The notes below the pieces were generated by a model, which saw only the letters and a program-made list of their open reading frames with translations, was not told where the DNA came from and ran no database searches. From NCBI RefSeq assembly GCF_018449655.1, contig NZ_JAAVUX010000006.1:186001-250000 (forward strand): a stretch of DNA of 64,000 nucleotides, in the 5' to 3' direction. The DNA comes from Pseudomonas sp. dw_358 (GTDB lineage Bacteria; Pseudomonadota; Gammaproteobacteria; Pseudomonadales; Pseudomonadaceae). Both the position numbers and the translations under genes were made by a program. Shown here one piece after another: positions 36,367 to 44,540 of the stretch (within the stretch, counting starts at the first letter, position 1; the number at the start of each line of letters is the position of its first letter).

Positions 36367-38427
36367 ATGGCTTTCGAAGCGATGTTCCAGCCGATCCAGA
36401 TCGGCAAACTGACGATCCGCAACCGCGTACTCAGCACGGCCCACGCCGAGGTGTATGCGACCGACGGTGGCATGACCACGGATCGTTACGTCAAGTATTA
36501 CGAAGAGAAAGCCAAGGGTGGTATCGGTCTGGCGATCTGCGGCGGCTCGTCCAGCGTTGCAATCGACAGCCCACAGGGCTGGTGGAAATCGGTGAACCTG
36601 GCCACCGACAAGATCATCCCGCACTTTCAGAACCTGGCCGACGCCATGCACAAGCATGGCGCCAAGATCATGATCCAGATTACCCACATGGGCCGTCGTT
36701 CCCGTTGGGACGGCGATCACTGGCCGACGCTGATGTCGCCGTCGGGCATCCGCGAACCGGTGCACCGTGCGACCTGCAAGACCATCGAGCCGGAAGAGAT
36801 CTGGCGCGTCATCGGCAACTACGCCAGTGCTGCGGCGCGGGCCAAGGCCGGTGGCCTGGACGGCGTCGAACTGTCGGCCGTGCACCAGCACATGATCGAT
36901 CAGTTCTGGAGCCCGCGGGTCAACAAGCGCACCGACGAATGGGGCGGCAGCTTTGAAAACCGCATGCGTTTCGGCATGGAAGTGCTCAAGGCCGTGCGTA
37001 AGGAAGTCGGCCCGGATTTCTGTGTGGGCCTGCGCATCTGCGGTGACGAGTTCCACCCGGACGGCCTCAGCCACGAGGACATGAAGGAGATCGCCAAGTA
37101 CTACGCCGACACCGGCATGATCGACTTCCTGGGCGTGGTGGGTTCAGGTTGTGATACCCACAACACCCTGGCCAACGTTATCCCCAACATGAGTTATCCA
37201 CCGGAGCCGTTCCTGCACCTGGCGGCCGGGATCAAGGAAGTGGTCAACGTGCCGGTGCTGCACGCCCAGAACATCAAGGACCCGAACCAGGCGACCCGTA
37301 TTCTGGAAGGCGGTTACGTCGACATGGTCGGCATGACCCGCGCGCATATCGCCGACCCGCACCTGATCGCCAAGATCAAGATGGGCCAGATCGACCAGAT
37401 CAAGCAGTGCGTCGGTGCCAACTACTGCATCGACCGTCAGTATCAAGGGCTGGATGTGCTGTGCATCCAGAACGCGGCGACGTCTCGGGAGTACATGGGC
37501 GTGCCGCACATCATCGAGAAAACCACCGGCGTCAAACGCAAAGTGGTCATCGTCGGTGCTGGCCCGGCCGGTATGGAGGCGGCGCGCGTTTCCGCCGAAC
37601 GTGGTCACGACGTGACCCTGTTCGAGAAAAAGGACTTCATCGGCGGCCAGATCACAACGGCGTCCAAAGCGCCACAACGCGACCAGATCGCCGGCATTAC
37701 CCGTTGGTTCCAGCTTGAACTGGCCCGTTTGAAAGTTGATCTGCGGCTGGGCACTGCCGCTGATATCCCGACCATCATGGACCTGCGTCCGGATGTCGTC
37801 GTGCTGGCGGTAGGCGGTCATCCGTTTCTGGAGCAGAACGAGCACTGGGGCGCTGCCGAAGGCCTCGTGGTCAGCAGCTGGGACGTACTGGACGGCAAGG
37901 TCGCGCCAGGCAAGAACGTGCTGGTGTACGACACCATCTGCGAGTTTACCGGTATGTCGGTGGCGGATTTCCTTGCCGACAAGGGCAGCCAGGTCGAAAT
38001 CGTCACCGACGATATCAAGCCGGGCGTGGCCATCGGCGGGACCTCGTTCCCGACGTACTACCGCAGCATGTACCCCAAAGAAGTGATCATGACCGGCGAC
38101 CTGATGCTGGAAAAGGTCTACCGCGAGGGCGACAAGCTGGTGGCGGTGCTGGAAAACGAATACACCGGGGCCAAGGAAGAGCGTGTGGTCGACCAGGTGG
38201 TGGTGGAGAACGGCGTACGGCCTGACGAAGCGCTGTACTACGGGCTCAAGGACGGTTCGCGCAACAAGGGCCAGATCGACATCGAAGCCCTGTTCGCGAT
38301 CCAGCCACAGCCATCGCTGAGCAGCACCGGGGACGGCTACCTGCTGTTCCGTATCGGCGACTGCGTGGCCCAGCGCAACACCCACGCGGCGATCTATGAC
38401 GCGCTGCGGTTGTGCAAGGATTTCTGA
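36367..38427 (+). CDS. dgcA: dimethylglycine catabolism flavoprotein DgcA
   Basis: A 686-residue enzyme of the trimethylamine-dehydrogenase/2,4-dienoyl-CoA reductase class. An N-terminal FMN TIM barrel (MFQPIQIGKLTIRNRVLSTAH, GVELSAVHQHMIDQFWSPRVNKR) is followed by a cluster-binding linker and C-terminal FAD/NAD-type Rossmann domains (KVVIVGAGPAGMEAARVSAERG). With DgcB it demethylates dimethylglycine to sarcosine. The linker reads CVGANYCIDR ... DVLCIQNAA: cysteines at 348, 354 and 366, but Ala351 stands where the second cluster ligand of trimethylamine dehydrogenase would be. RBS GAGGAA is well placed. Confidence 0.95.
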   Translation: MAFEAMFQPIQIGKLTIRNRVLSTAHAEVYATDGGMTTDRYVKYYEEKAKGGIGLAICGGSSSVAIDSPQGWWKSVNLATDKIIPHFQNLADAMHKHGAKIMIQITHMGRRSRWDGDHWPTLMSPSGIREPVHRATCKTIEPEEIWRVIGNYASAAARAKAGGLDGVELSAVHQHMIDQFWSPRVNKRTDEWGGSFENRMRFGMEVLKAVRKEVGPDFCVGLRICGDEFHPDGLSHEDMKEIAKYYADTGMIDFLGVVGSGCDTHNTLANVIPNMSYPPEPFLHLAAGIKEVVNVPVLHAQNIKDPNQATRILEGGYVDMVGMTRAHIADPHLIAKIKMGQIDQIKQCVGANYCIDRQYQGLDVLCIQNAATSREYMGVPHIIEKTTGVKRKVVIVGAGPAGMEAARVSAERGHDVTLFEKKDFIGGQITTASKAPQRDQIAGITRWFQLELARLKVDLRLGTAADIPTIMDLRPDVVVLAVGGHPFLEQNEHWGAAEGLVVSSWDVLDGKVAPGKNVLVYDTICEFTGMSVADFLADKGSQVEIVTDDIKPGVAIGGTSFPTYYRSMYPKEVIMTGDLMLEKVYREGDKLVAVLENEYTGAKEERVVDQVVVENGVRPDEALYYGLKDGSRNKGQIDIEALFAIQPQPSLSSTGDGYLLFRIGDCVAQRNTHAAIYDALRLCKDF

Positions 38428-38443
38428 CGAACTGCCCACCGTA

Positions 38444-38526
38444 GCGTAGGAGCCGGGCTTGCCCGCGATGAGGCCATGACCGACACGCCGCGGTGGATTC
38501 ATCGCGACCAAGGTCGGCTCCTACGC
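38444..38526. repeat. paired REP element (second family), inside the dgc operon
   Basis: Left unit GTAGGAGCCGGGCTTGCCCG with CGATGAGG and right unit TTCATCGCGACCAAGGTCGG with CTCCTACG form an inverted pair filling most of the 142-nt dgcA-dgcB gap, so it lies within the transcript. It could differentially stabilise the dgcA part of the mRNA. Confidence 0.8.
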
Positions 38527-38569
38527 CAAGCGGTGTTTTTTCCCTGAAGTACCGGTGGGAGTCCCCTCC

Positions 38570-40516
38570 ATGCTTAATACCCTTCTCCCCATCCTGCTGT
38601 TCGCAGCCCTCGGCCTTGCGGTCCTGGGCGCGGTGCGGCGGGCGGCCATGTGGCGCCAGGGCCGGGCGGCGAAAGTCGACCTGCTGGGCGGTCTGCTGGC
38701 CATGCCCAAGCGCTACATGGTGGACCTGCACCATGTGGTCGCGCGGGATAAATACATCGCCAACACCCACGTGGCCACGGCCGGTGGTGCGGTGCTGTCC
38801 GTTGTGCTGGCGCTGCTGGTGCACGGTTTCGGCCTGCACAATCGCATCCTTGGCTACGCCTTGCTGCTGGCCACGACGCTGATGTTCGTCGGCGCGCTGT
38901 TTGTCTTCGCCCGTCGTCTCAACCCGCCCAGCCGCCTGTCCAAGGGCCCGTGGATGCGCTTGCCGAAAAGCCTGCTGGTGTTCTCGGCGAGCTTTTTCAT
39001 CGCGACCCTGCCGGTGGCCGGGATCCTCCCGGAAGACTTTGGTGGTTGGGTACTGGCCGTGGTTCTGGGCATCGGCGTGCTGTGGGGTGTGTCGGAACTG
39101 TTTTTCGGCATGACTTGGGGCGGCCCGATGAAGCACGCCTTCGCCGGTGCCTTGCACCTGGCCTGGCACCGCCGCGCCGAACGTTTTGGCGGCGGCCGTT
39201 CCACCGGTCTCAAGCCGCTGGACCTGGACGACCCCAAGGCGCCGCTCGGCGTCGAGAAACCCAGGGATTTCACCTGGAACCAACTGCTGGGTTTCGATGC
39301 CTGCGTGCAGTGCGGCAAGTGCGAAGCAGCGTGCCCGGCGTTCGCCGCTGGCCAGCCGCTGAACCCGAAAAAACTCATCCAGGACATGGTCGTGGGCCTG
39401 GCCGGTGGCACCGACGCCAAGTTCGCCGGCAGCCCGTACCCGGGCAAGGCCATCGGCGAACACAGCGGTAACCCGCACCAGCCTATCGTCAACGGCCTGG
39501 TGGACGCCGATACCCTGTGGTCGTGCACCACGTGCCGTGCCTGCGTTGAAGAGTGCCCGATGATGATCGAGCACGTGGACGCCATCGTCGACATGCGCCG
39601 TCACCTGACCCTGGAAAAAGGCGCCACGCCGAACAAGGGCGCGGAAGTGCTGGATAACCTGATTGCCACGGACAACCCCGGCGGCTTCAACCCCGGTGGG
39701 CGGATGAACTGGGCGGCGGACCTCAACCTGTCGCTGCTGGCCGACGTGAAGACCGTCGACGTGCTGTTCTGGGTCGGCGACGGTGCCTTCGACATGCGCA
39801 ACCAGCGCACCCTGCGCAGTTTTGTCAAAGTGTTGAAGGCGGCAAAAGTCAATTTCGCCGTGCTGGGGCTCGAAGAGCGCGACAGCGGCGATGTGGCCCG
39901 CCGCCTGGGCGACGAAGCCACGTTCCAGGTTTTGGCCAAGCGCAACATCCAGACCCTGGGCCAATACCGCTTCAAGCGCATCGTCACCTGTGACCCCCAC
40001 AGCTTCCATGTGCTGAAAAACGAATACGGCGCCCTGGGCGGCAATTATGAAGTGCTGCACCACAGCACCTTCATGGCCGAGCTGGTGAGCGCCGGTCAGC
40101 TCAACCTGAGTGCCCACAAAGGCGGCAGCGTGACCTATCACGACCCGTGTTACCTGGGTCGCTATAACGGCGAATACCAGGCGCCTCGCGACGTGCTCAA
40201 GGCGTTGGGTATCGAGGTCAAGGAAATGCAGCGCTCGGGCTTCCGTTCCCGTTGCTGCGGCGGTGGCGGCGGCGCGCCGATCACCGACATTCCCGGCAAG
40301 CAGCGAATCCCGGACATGCGCATGGATGACATCCGCGAAACCCGCGCCGAAGTCGTCGCCGTAGGCTGCCCGCAATGCACGGCGATGCTCGAAGGCGTGG
40401 TCGAACCACGGCCATTGATCAAGGACATTGCCGAACTGGTGGCCGACGCTTTGATCGATGAAGCGGCGCCGAACAAGCCGGCAGCAGCCAAACGTGAACC
40501 TGCGGAGGTGCATTGA
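38570..40516 (+). CDS. dgcB: dimethylglycine catabolism iron-sulfur membrane protein DgcB
   Basis: A 648-residue protein with about six N-terminal membrane helices in the first ~190 residues, then two [4Fe-4S] motifs (CVQCGKCEAACP and CTTCRACVEECP) and two CCG domains (last motifs HDPCYLGR, CCGGGGGAP and CPQCTAM). This is the architecture of ETF-linked Fe-S oxidoreductases that pass electrons between a flavoprotein and the quinone pool. Start 38570 has GGGAG upstream. It overlaps etfA by one base (TGATG), coupling it to its electron carriers. Works with DgcA in dimethylglycine demethylation. Confidence 0.94.
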   Translation: MLNTLLPILLFAALGLAVLGAVRRAAMWRQGRAAKVDLLGGLLAMPKRYMVDLHHVVARDKYIANTHVATAGGAVLSVVLALLVHGFGLHNRILGYALLLATTLMFVGALFVFARRLNPPSRLSKGPWMRLPKSLLVFSASFFIATLPVAGILPEDFGGWVLAVVLGIGVLWGVSELFFGMTWGGPMKHAFAGALHLAWHRRAERFGGGRSTGLKPLDLDDPKAPLGVEKPRDFTWNQLLGFDACVQCGKCEAACPAFAAGQPLNPKKLIQDMVVGLAGGTDAKFAGSPYPGKAIGEHSGNPHQPIVNGLVDADTLWSCTTCRACVEECPMMIEHVDAIVDMRRHLTLEKGATPNKGAEVLDNLIATDNPGGFNPGGRMNWAADLNLSLLADVKTVDVLFWVGDGAFDMRNQRTLRSFVKVLKAAKVNFAVLGLEERDSGDVARRLGDEATFQVLAKRNIQTLGQYRFKRIVTCDPHSFHVLKNEYGALGGNYEVLHHSTFMAELVSAGQLNLSAHKGGSVTYHDPCYLGRYNGEYQAPRDVLKALGIEVKEMQRSGFRSRCCGGGGGAPITDIPGKQRIPDMRMDDIRETRAEVVAVGCPQCTAMLEGVVEPRPLIKDIAELVADALIDEAAPNKPAAAKREPAEVH

Positions 40517-41736
40517 TGAGCGACATTATCCGCCGTGACCCGCGTGCCGAATGGATCGCCCGTAACCGCCTGCATCCTTTGCATGCTGCCATGCAACCGC
40601 TGCAGAACAGCTGGATGGGGCCCCAGGGCATCGTCCGCAAGAACCCCCACGCCGTCGGTTTCATCGGCCCCAACGGGGTCAAGCGCATCGACCGCAGTGG
40701 CGCCCAGCAGGGCGGTGCCGTCAAGCGCGGGGCCGCTGCCGAGGTGCAATTGCCCCTGCATGTGGTCGCGCAACCGGCGTTCATCATTGCCGTGGTGCCC
40801 GACATGGTCGGTGGCCGCCTGAGCAGCCACGACCGCGACCTGCTGGGCCTCGCCCATCGGCTTGCGGGCGGCGACGGCGCCGTGCTGGCCGTGGTGTTTG
40901 GCGAGCACAAGGAAAACGCCTTTGACACGGCTGGCGTGGACCGCTTGCTGGTGTTGCAGGGTAGCGAATTCGACGGTTATTCGCCGGAGCAGCGAATCCA
41001 GAGCCTGCGGGCTGTGGATAATCAATTCACCCCGCGTCATTGGTTGCTGCCCGACAGCCGCACCGGTGGTGGCGAGTTGGGGCGGCGCTTTGCCGCGGCC
41101 TCGGGCGAGCGCCCGGCGACCCGCGTCTGGCAAGTCAAGGACGGTCAGTGCGTCAGCCGCGCCGGCGCCGGTCAGCAAGACATCAGCCAGGCGTTGCCAC
41201 GGCTGGTCCTGGCGGCCGCCGAATGCGCCGAGCCTGTGGATGAAACCCGGCATGAAGTGCTGCCGGTGGAGTTATCCACAGCGGCAGCGCGCAGCCTGCC
41301 ACGGACAGAAGACCTGGGCGCGGTCGCGGTGGACCCGTCGGTGATCCCCATGGCCGAAGCGGAGTTCATTCTCTCCGGCGGCAACGGTGTCAAGGACTGG
41401 GCGCTGTTTCACGAGGCCGCACAGGCGCTGGGCGCCACCGAAGGCGGTTCGCGGGTGGCCGTGGACGATGGCTTCATGAGCCGCGACCGCCAGGTCGGTG
41501 CCAGCGGCACCTGGGTCACCGCGCGGGTCTATGTGGCCGTCGGTATTTCCGGGGCCATCCAGCACCTGCAAGGCATTGGCGCCTGCGACAAGGTGGTGGC
41601 GATCAACCTCGACCCGACCTGCGACATGATCAAGCGGGCCGACCTGTCGGTGATTGGCGAAAGCGCCGAGATCCTCTCGGCGTTGATCGCGGCCATCGCC
41701 GCCTACCGTAACCAGGCGCAGCGCGACGCTGCCTAG
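40516..41736 (+). CDS. etfA: electron transfer flavoprotein alpha subunit (dedicated to dgc)
   Basis: A 406-residue ETF alpha subunit. The C-terminal FAD domain is clear: SGGNGVKDWALFHEAAQALGATEGGSRVAVDDG, then GASGTWVTARVYVAVGISGAIQHLQGIGACDKVVAINLDP and DLSVIGESAEILSAL. The N-terminal ~100 residues are longer than in housekeeping EtfA. The start ATG 40516 overlaps the dgcB stop, with GGAGGTG before it. A dedicated ETF pair for methylated-amine oxidation is expected here; electrons would move from DgcA or a sister dehydrogenase to the DgcB iron-sulfur chain. Confidence 0.94.
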   Translation: MSDIIRRDPRAEWIARNRLHPLHAAMQPLQNSWMGPQGIVRKNPHAVGFIGPNGVKRIDRSGAQQGGAVKRGAAAEVQLPLHVVAQPAFIIAVVPDMVGGRLSSHDRDLLGLAHRLAGGDGAVLAVVFGEHKENAFDTAGVDRLLVLQGSEFDGYSPEQRIQSLRAVDNQFTPRHWLLPDSRTGGGELGRRFAAASGERPATRVWQVKDGQCVSRAGAGQQDISQALPRLVLAAAECAEPVDETRHEVLPVELSTAAARSLPRTEDLGAVAVDPSVIPMAEAEFILSGGNGVKDWALFHEAAQALGATEGGSRVAVDDGFMSRDRQVGASGTWVTARVYVAVGISGAIQHLQGIGACDKVVAINLDPTCDMIKRADLSVIGESAEILSALIAAIAAYRNQAQRDAA

Positions 41737-41745
41737 GGACTCACT

Positions 41746-42516
41746 ATGAACACCCACGTCATCAGCCTGGTTTCCATCGGCGCCCACCCCACCTCGGGCC
41801 GTGCGCGCCGCGCCGAACAGGATTCGCGCGCCGTCGAGCTGGGCCTGCAACTGGCCGGCGAGCACCTGCAAGTGCTGCATGCCGGCGATGTCGCAGAGCC
41901 TGCCCTGCGCGCCTACCTGGGCATGGGGCTGGACCAGCTGCATGTGCTCGAACAACCCCAGGGCGCCGATGCATTGCCTGCGCTGGGTGATTACCTGCGT
42001 ACTGCTGGCGCTCAGGTCGTATTGACCGGCAGTCAGGCAGAAACCGGCGAAGGCTCGGGCATGCTTCCCTTTCTCCTGGCCGAGCGTCTGGGCTGGCCGA
42101 TCATCGTCGGCCTGGCCGAAGTAGAGTCGATCAAGGACGGCGTCGCCCAAGTGCTGCAAGCCCTGCCTCGCGGTCAGCGACGCCGCCTCAAGGTACGCCT
42201 GCCGATGCTCGCCACTGTGGACAACGCTGCACCCAAGCCGCGCCAGAGCGCGTTCGGCCCCGGCCGGCGCGGTGTACTGGACGTGGAACAGGTCGAAGTC
42301 ATCAACGACGACTTATACACAAGCGCTGAATTACAACCAGCCAAGCCACGGCCCAAGCGTTTGAAAGTGATCAAGGCCAAAAGTGGCGCCGATCGCATGA
42401 AAGCCGCGACGGCCAAGGCCAGCGGTGGGTCGGGGCAGGTGTTGAAGGGTGTGAGTGCTGAAGAGGGCGCGCAGGCGATATTGAGATTGTTGGTGGAGGA
42501 AGGGGTGGTGCGTTGA
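41746..42516 (+). CDS. etfB: electron transfer flavoprotein beta subunit (dedicated to dgc)
   Basis: A 256-residue ETF beta subunit: VISLVSIGAHPTSGRARRAEQDSRAVELGLQL, GQLHVL-like loop HVLEQPQGADALPALGDYL, TGSQAETGEGSGMLPFLLAERLGWPIIVGLAEVE, and the basic C-terminal region. It lies 9 nt after etfA and is the last gene of the plus-strand dgc unit; a strong intrinsic terminator follows 84 nt downstream. The AMP-binding TGSQAETGEGSGMLP stretch is a good family match. Confidence 0.93.
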   Translation: MNTHVISLVSIGAHPTSGRARRAEQDSRAVELGLQLAGEHLQVLHAGDVAEPALRAYLGMGLDQLHVLEQPQGADALPALGDYLRTAGAQVVLTGSQAETGEGSGMLPFLLAERLGWPIIVGLAEVESIKDGVAQVLQALPRGQRRRLKVRLPMLATVDNAAPKPRQSAFGPGRRGVLDVEQVEVINDDLYTSAELQPAKPRPKRLKVIKAKSGADRMKAATAKASGGSGQVLKGVSAEEGAQAILRLLVEEGVVR

Positions 42517-42518
42517 GT

Positions 42519-42893
42519 TACACACAATCCCTGTGGGCGGGGCTGTGGATAAGATGTTTGTCCATTGGTGCAACCCCCGAGCCATAAGGCTTACATCGGG
42601 CTGATCACTATTTGATCAGCTTTTTTTATGGCTTTTCAACAGCTTGTAGCACCCCCGGTCGGTCCTGCAGGGTTAGCGATGAGGTAGAGGTTACACACAG
42701 TCTCTGTGCATCCGCCTGTGGATAAGGTGTTAGGTACCTGCTGTACCCTATATAAATCAAGCTCTCCCGCAGATTGGTCAAATACTGAACAGTCCGCCCA
42801 TAGATACGGTCCCGCGCATAACCTTCTCAATTTCTTGAGTTTTTTTCTTTTTTCACACATTTACTGTGCGCCACCCTGTGGATAACATGTTGA
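42519..42893. repeat. three-copy direct repeat with DnaA boxes
   Basis: Copies start at 42519, 42691 and ~42852. Each has TTACACACA (third copy TTCACACAT), a small CACA-n-CTGTG dyad, a variable spacer, then CTGTGGATAA and an ATGTT/GTGTT tail. The periods are 172 and ~161 nt. TGTGGATAA is the exact complement of the DnaA box TTATCCACA. A fourth box lies inside etfA at 41272-41280. Confidence 0.75.
42600..42627 (+). terminator. intrinsic terminator of the dgc-etf unit
   Basis: GCTGATCA pairs with TGATCAGC around a 5-nt loop, followed directly by seven T residues on the plus strand. It is 84 nt after the etfB stop. Confidence 0.88.
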
Positions 42894-42903
42894 CGCAATG
42901 ACA

Positions 42904-42935
42904 AAGGCCGCGCAGCTATTAGGCTGCGCGGCCTT
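42904..42935 (-). terminator. terminator of gbcA (works both ways in form)
   Basis: Perfect 13-bp stem AAGGCCGCGCAGC / GCTGCGCGGCCTT with a 6-nt loop, starting 27 nt past the gbcA stop. On the minus strand it is followed by TTTGTCATT; on the plus strand by a T-rich stretch. Confidence 0.8.
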
Positions 42936-42962
42936 CGGTTGTTTTTTGTACAGCTCAAGCGA

Positions 42963-44258
42963 TTACTCGTGTACAGCCACACCTTTCAGATAAGCAGCCG
43001 GCTCTGCCCCCAGGTTGCTCAACATCCGCTCGCTGTACCAGTCGATGAAGTTGACCACGCCAAACTCATAGGTCTTGGAGTACGGACCTGGCTGGTAAGC
43101 CGTGGAGTTGATGCCTTTCTGGTTCTCTTCGGCCAGGCGACGGTCCTGGTCGTTGGTGGCGTCCCACACCTGGCGCATGCGGGCCACGTCATAGTCCACG
43201 CCTTCAACCGCATCCTTGTGCACCAGCCACTTGGTGGTGACCATGCTTTCCTGTGCGCTGATCGGCCATACAGTGAACACGATCACGTGGTCGCCCATGC
43301 AGTGGTTCCACGCGTGGGGCAGGTGCAGGATGCGCATCGAACCCAGGTCCGGGTTCTTGATGCGGCCCATGAGTTTTTTGCAGCCGACCTGGCCGTCGAG
43401 GGTCATGGACACGGTGCCCTTGAGCAGTGGCATGCGCACGATGCGGTTACGCAGGCCGAAGCTGGCGTGAGCGTAGGGGATCTTTTCGGCTTCCCAGGCA
43501 GCGGCAGAGGCAGCGACGTGGTCCTTGAACGCCTGGTCGGCGCGCGGATCGGTGACGTCATCCCATTCCAGCAGGGTTTTCAGCAATTCCGGATGGGAGC
43601 CGCCGCAGTGATAGCACTCGCGGTTGTTCTCCAGCACCAGCTTCCAGTTGGCTTTTTCGATCAAGGTGGTTTGCACCGCCACCTTGGTGTTTTCCATGTC
43701 GTACGGTTCCATGTAATGGTTCAGCGTACTGAGGAAGTTGTCGATTGCCGGCGGGTTGGCCGCCAGGCAGATCATGATGTAGCCACCGGAAACCTTGACG
43801 TTGACCGGCTTGAGGCCGTATTGCTTCATGTCGAAGTCGGCGCCCATTTCGGTGCCGGCGAACAGCAGGCGGCCGTCCAGTTCATAGGTCCACTGGTGGT
43901 AGCCGCACACCAGCTTGGCGACCTTGCCCTTTTCGGCGGTGCACAGACGCGAGCCACGGTGACGGCAGACGTTGTGGAAGGCATGCACGACGCCCTCGGC
44001 GCCGCGCACCACGATGATCGGGTTCTTGCCCACTTGCAGGGTCAGGAAATTGCCCTTGGCGGGGATTTCTGCCGTCATGCCGGCAATCAGCCACTCCTTG
44101 TGGAAGATTTCCTGCATGTCGATTTCGTGCAGGCGCTCATCGGTATAGAAGGGCTGCGGCAACGAAAACGTCCGTTCGCGACTCTGCAGCATCTCGGCCG
44201 TGGCCTTGCGTGCAGATTCCAGCGGGTCGCCCAGGCTCAGAGTGGTGGTGCTGTCCAT
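42963..44258 (-). CDS. gbcA: glycine betaine monooxygenase, Rieske oxygenase subunit
   Basis: A 431-residue Rieske non-haem iron oxygenase that demethylates glycine betaine to dimethylglycine, releasing formaldehyde. The Rieske motif is C98-R-H100 ... C118-G-Y-H121 (VCRHRGSRLC ... LVCGYH). The mononuclear iron region is LVLENNRECYHCGGSHPELLKTL, around residue 210. Start 44258 begins MDSTTTLSLGDPL; 26 upstream residues of the longer frame are not supported. It is divergent from gbcB, its reductase. A GGCCATGTCG element ~132 nt upstream also occurs before glyA. Confidence 0.96.
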   Translation of the reverse strand: MDSTTTLSLGDPLESARKATAEMLQSRERTFSLPQPFYTDERLHEIDMQEIFHKEWLIAGMTAEIPAKGNFLTLQVGKNPIIVVRGAEGVVHAFHNVCRHRGSRLCTAEKGKVAKLVCGYHQWTYELDGRLLFAGTEMGADFDMKQYGLKPVNVKVSGGYIMICLAANPPAIDNFLSTLNHYMEPYDMENTKVAVQTTLIEKANWKLVLENNRECYHCGGSHPELLKTLLEWDDVTDPRADQAFKDHVAASAAAWEAEKIPYAHASFGLRNRIVRMPLLKGTVSMTLDGQVGCKKLMGRIKNPDLGSMRILHLPHAWNHCMGDHVIVFTVWPISAQESMVTTKWLVHKDAVEGVDYDVARMRQVWDATNDQDRRLAEENQKGINSTAYQPGPYSKTYEFGVVNFIDWYSERMLSNLGAEPAAYLKGVAVHE

Positions 44259-44389
44259 CGTGTGTGTCCTCATGGCCATGCAGTGTGGCCGAGAAAAGTG
44301 GCTGATACGGTCGTAACGTAAAACAGTTGTAAGCATGAACTGATGGGTGCGAGTGTGCGACCCGGCGCGGGCAGATCCTTATCCATGGG

Positions 44390-44399
44390 CGACATGGCC
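44390..44399 (-). promoter_or_regulatory. shared 10-nt element upstream of gbcA
   Basis: GGCCATGTCG on the minus strand, 132 nt before the gbcA start, within the perfect dyad TGGGC-gacatg-GCCCA. The same 10-mer in the same orientation lies 139 nt before glyA (52211). Both genes are GbdR targets in P. aeruginosa, so it is a candidate GbdR half-site. Confidence 0.5.
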
Positions 44400-44540
44400 C
44401 AATCCATTCCCGACGCGCCAGCCCTTGTCCGATGGGCTGGTCGCCATAAGCATGTGAATGTCGCTGATAGGTAAATGGCCCATCGCGCCCTTACGCAGAA
44501 TCGCAGCCATTAGGGCCGACAGTCGGCCGCGGAGAACAGC

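Larger units (their letters stand above)
42517..42962. other. 446-bp convergent intergenic region, etfB / gbcA
   Basis: No gene supported. AT-rich for this genome. It contains two intrinsic terminators (42600-42627 and 42904-42935) and three imperfect ~42-nt direct repeats, each carrying a perfect DnaA-box sequence TGTGGATAA (42544, 42717 and 42877). Confidence 0.8.

Noticed and set aside
38246..40513. 755-codon minus-strand open frame opposite dgcB
   Set aside because: Mirrors dgcB, which has intact iron-sulfur motifs. The antisense product is low-complexity and lacks a ribosome binding site.
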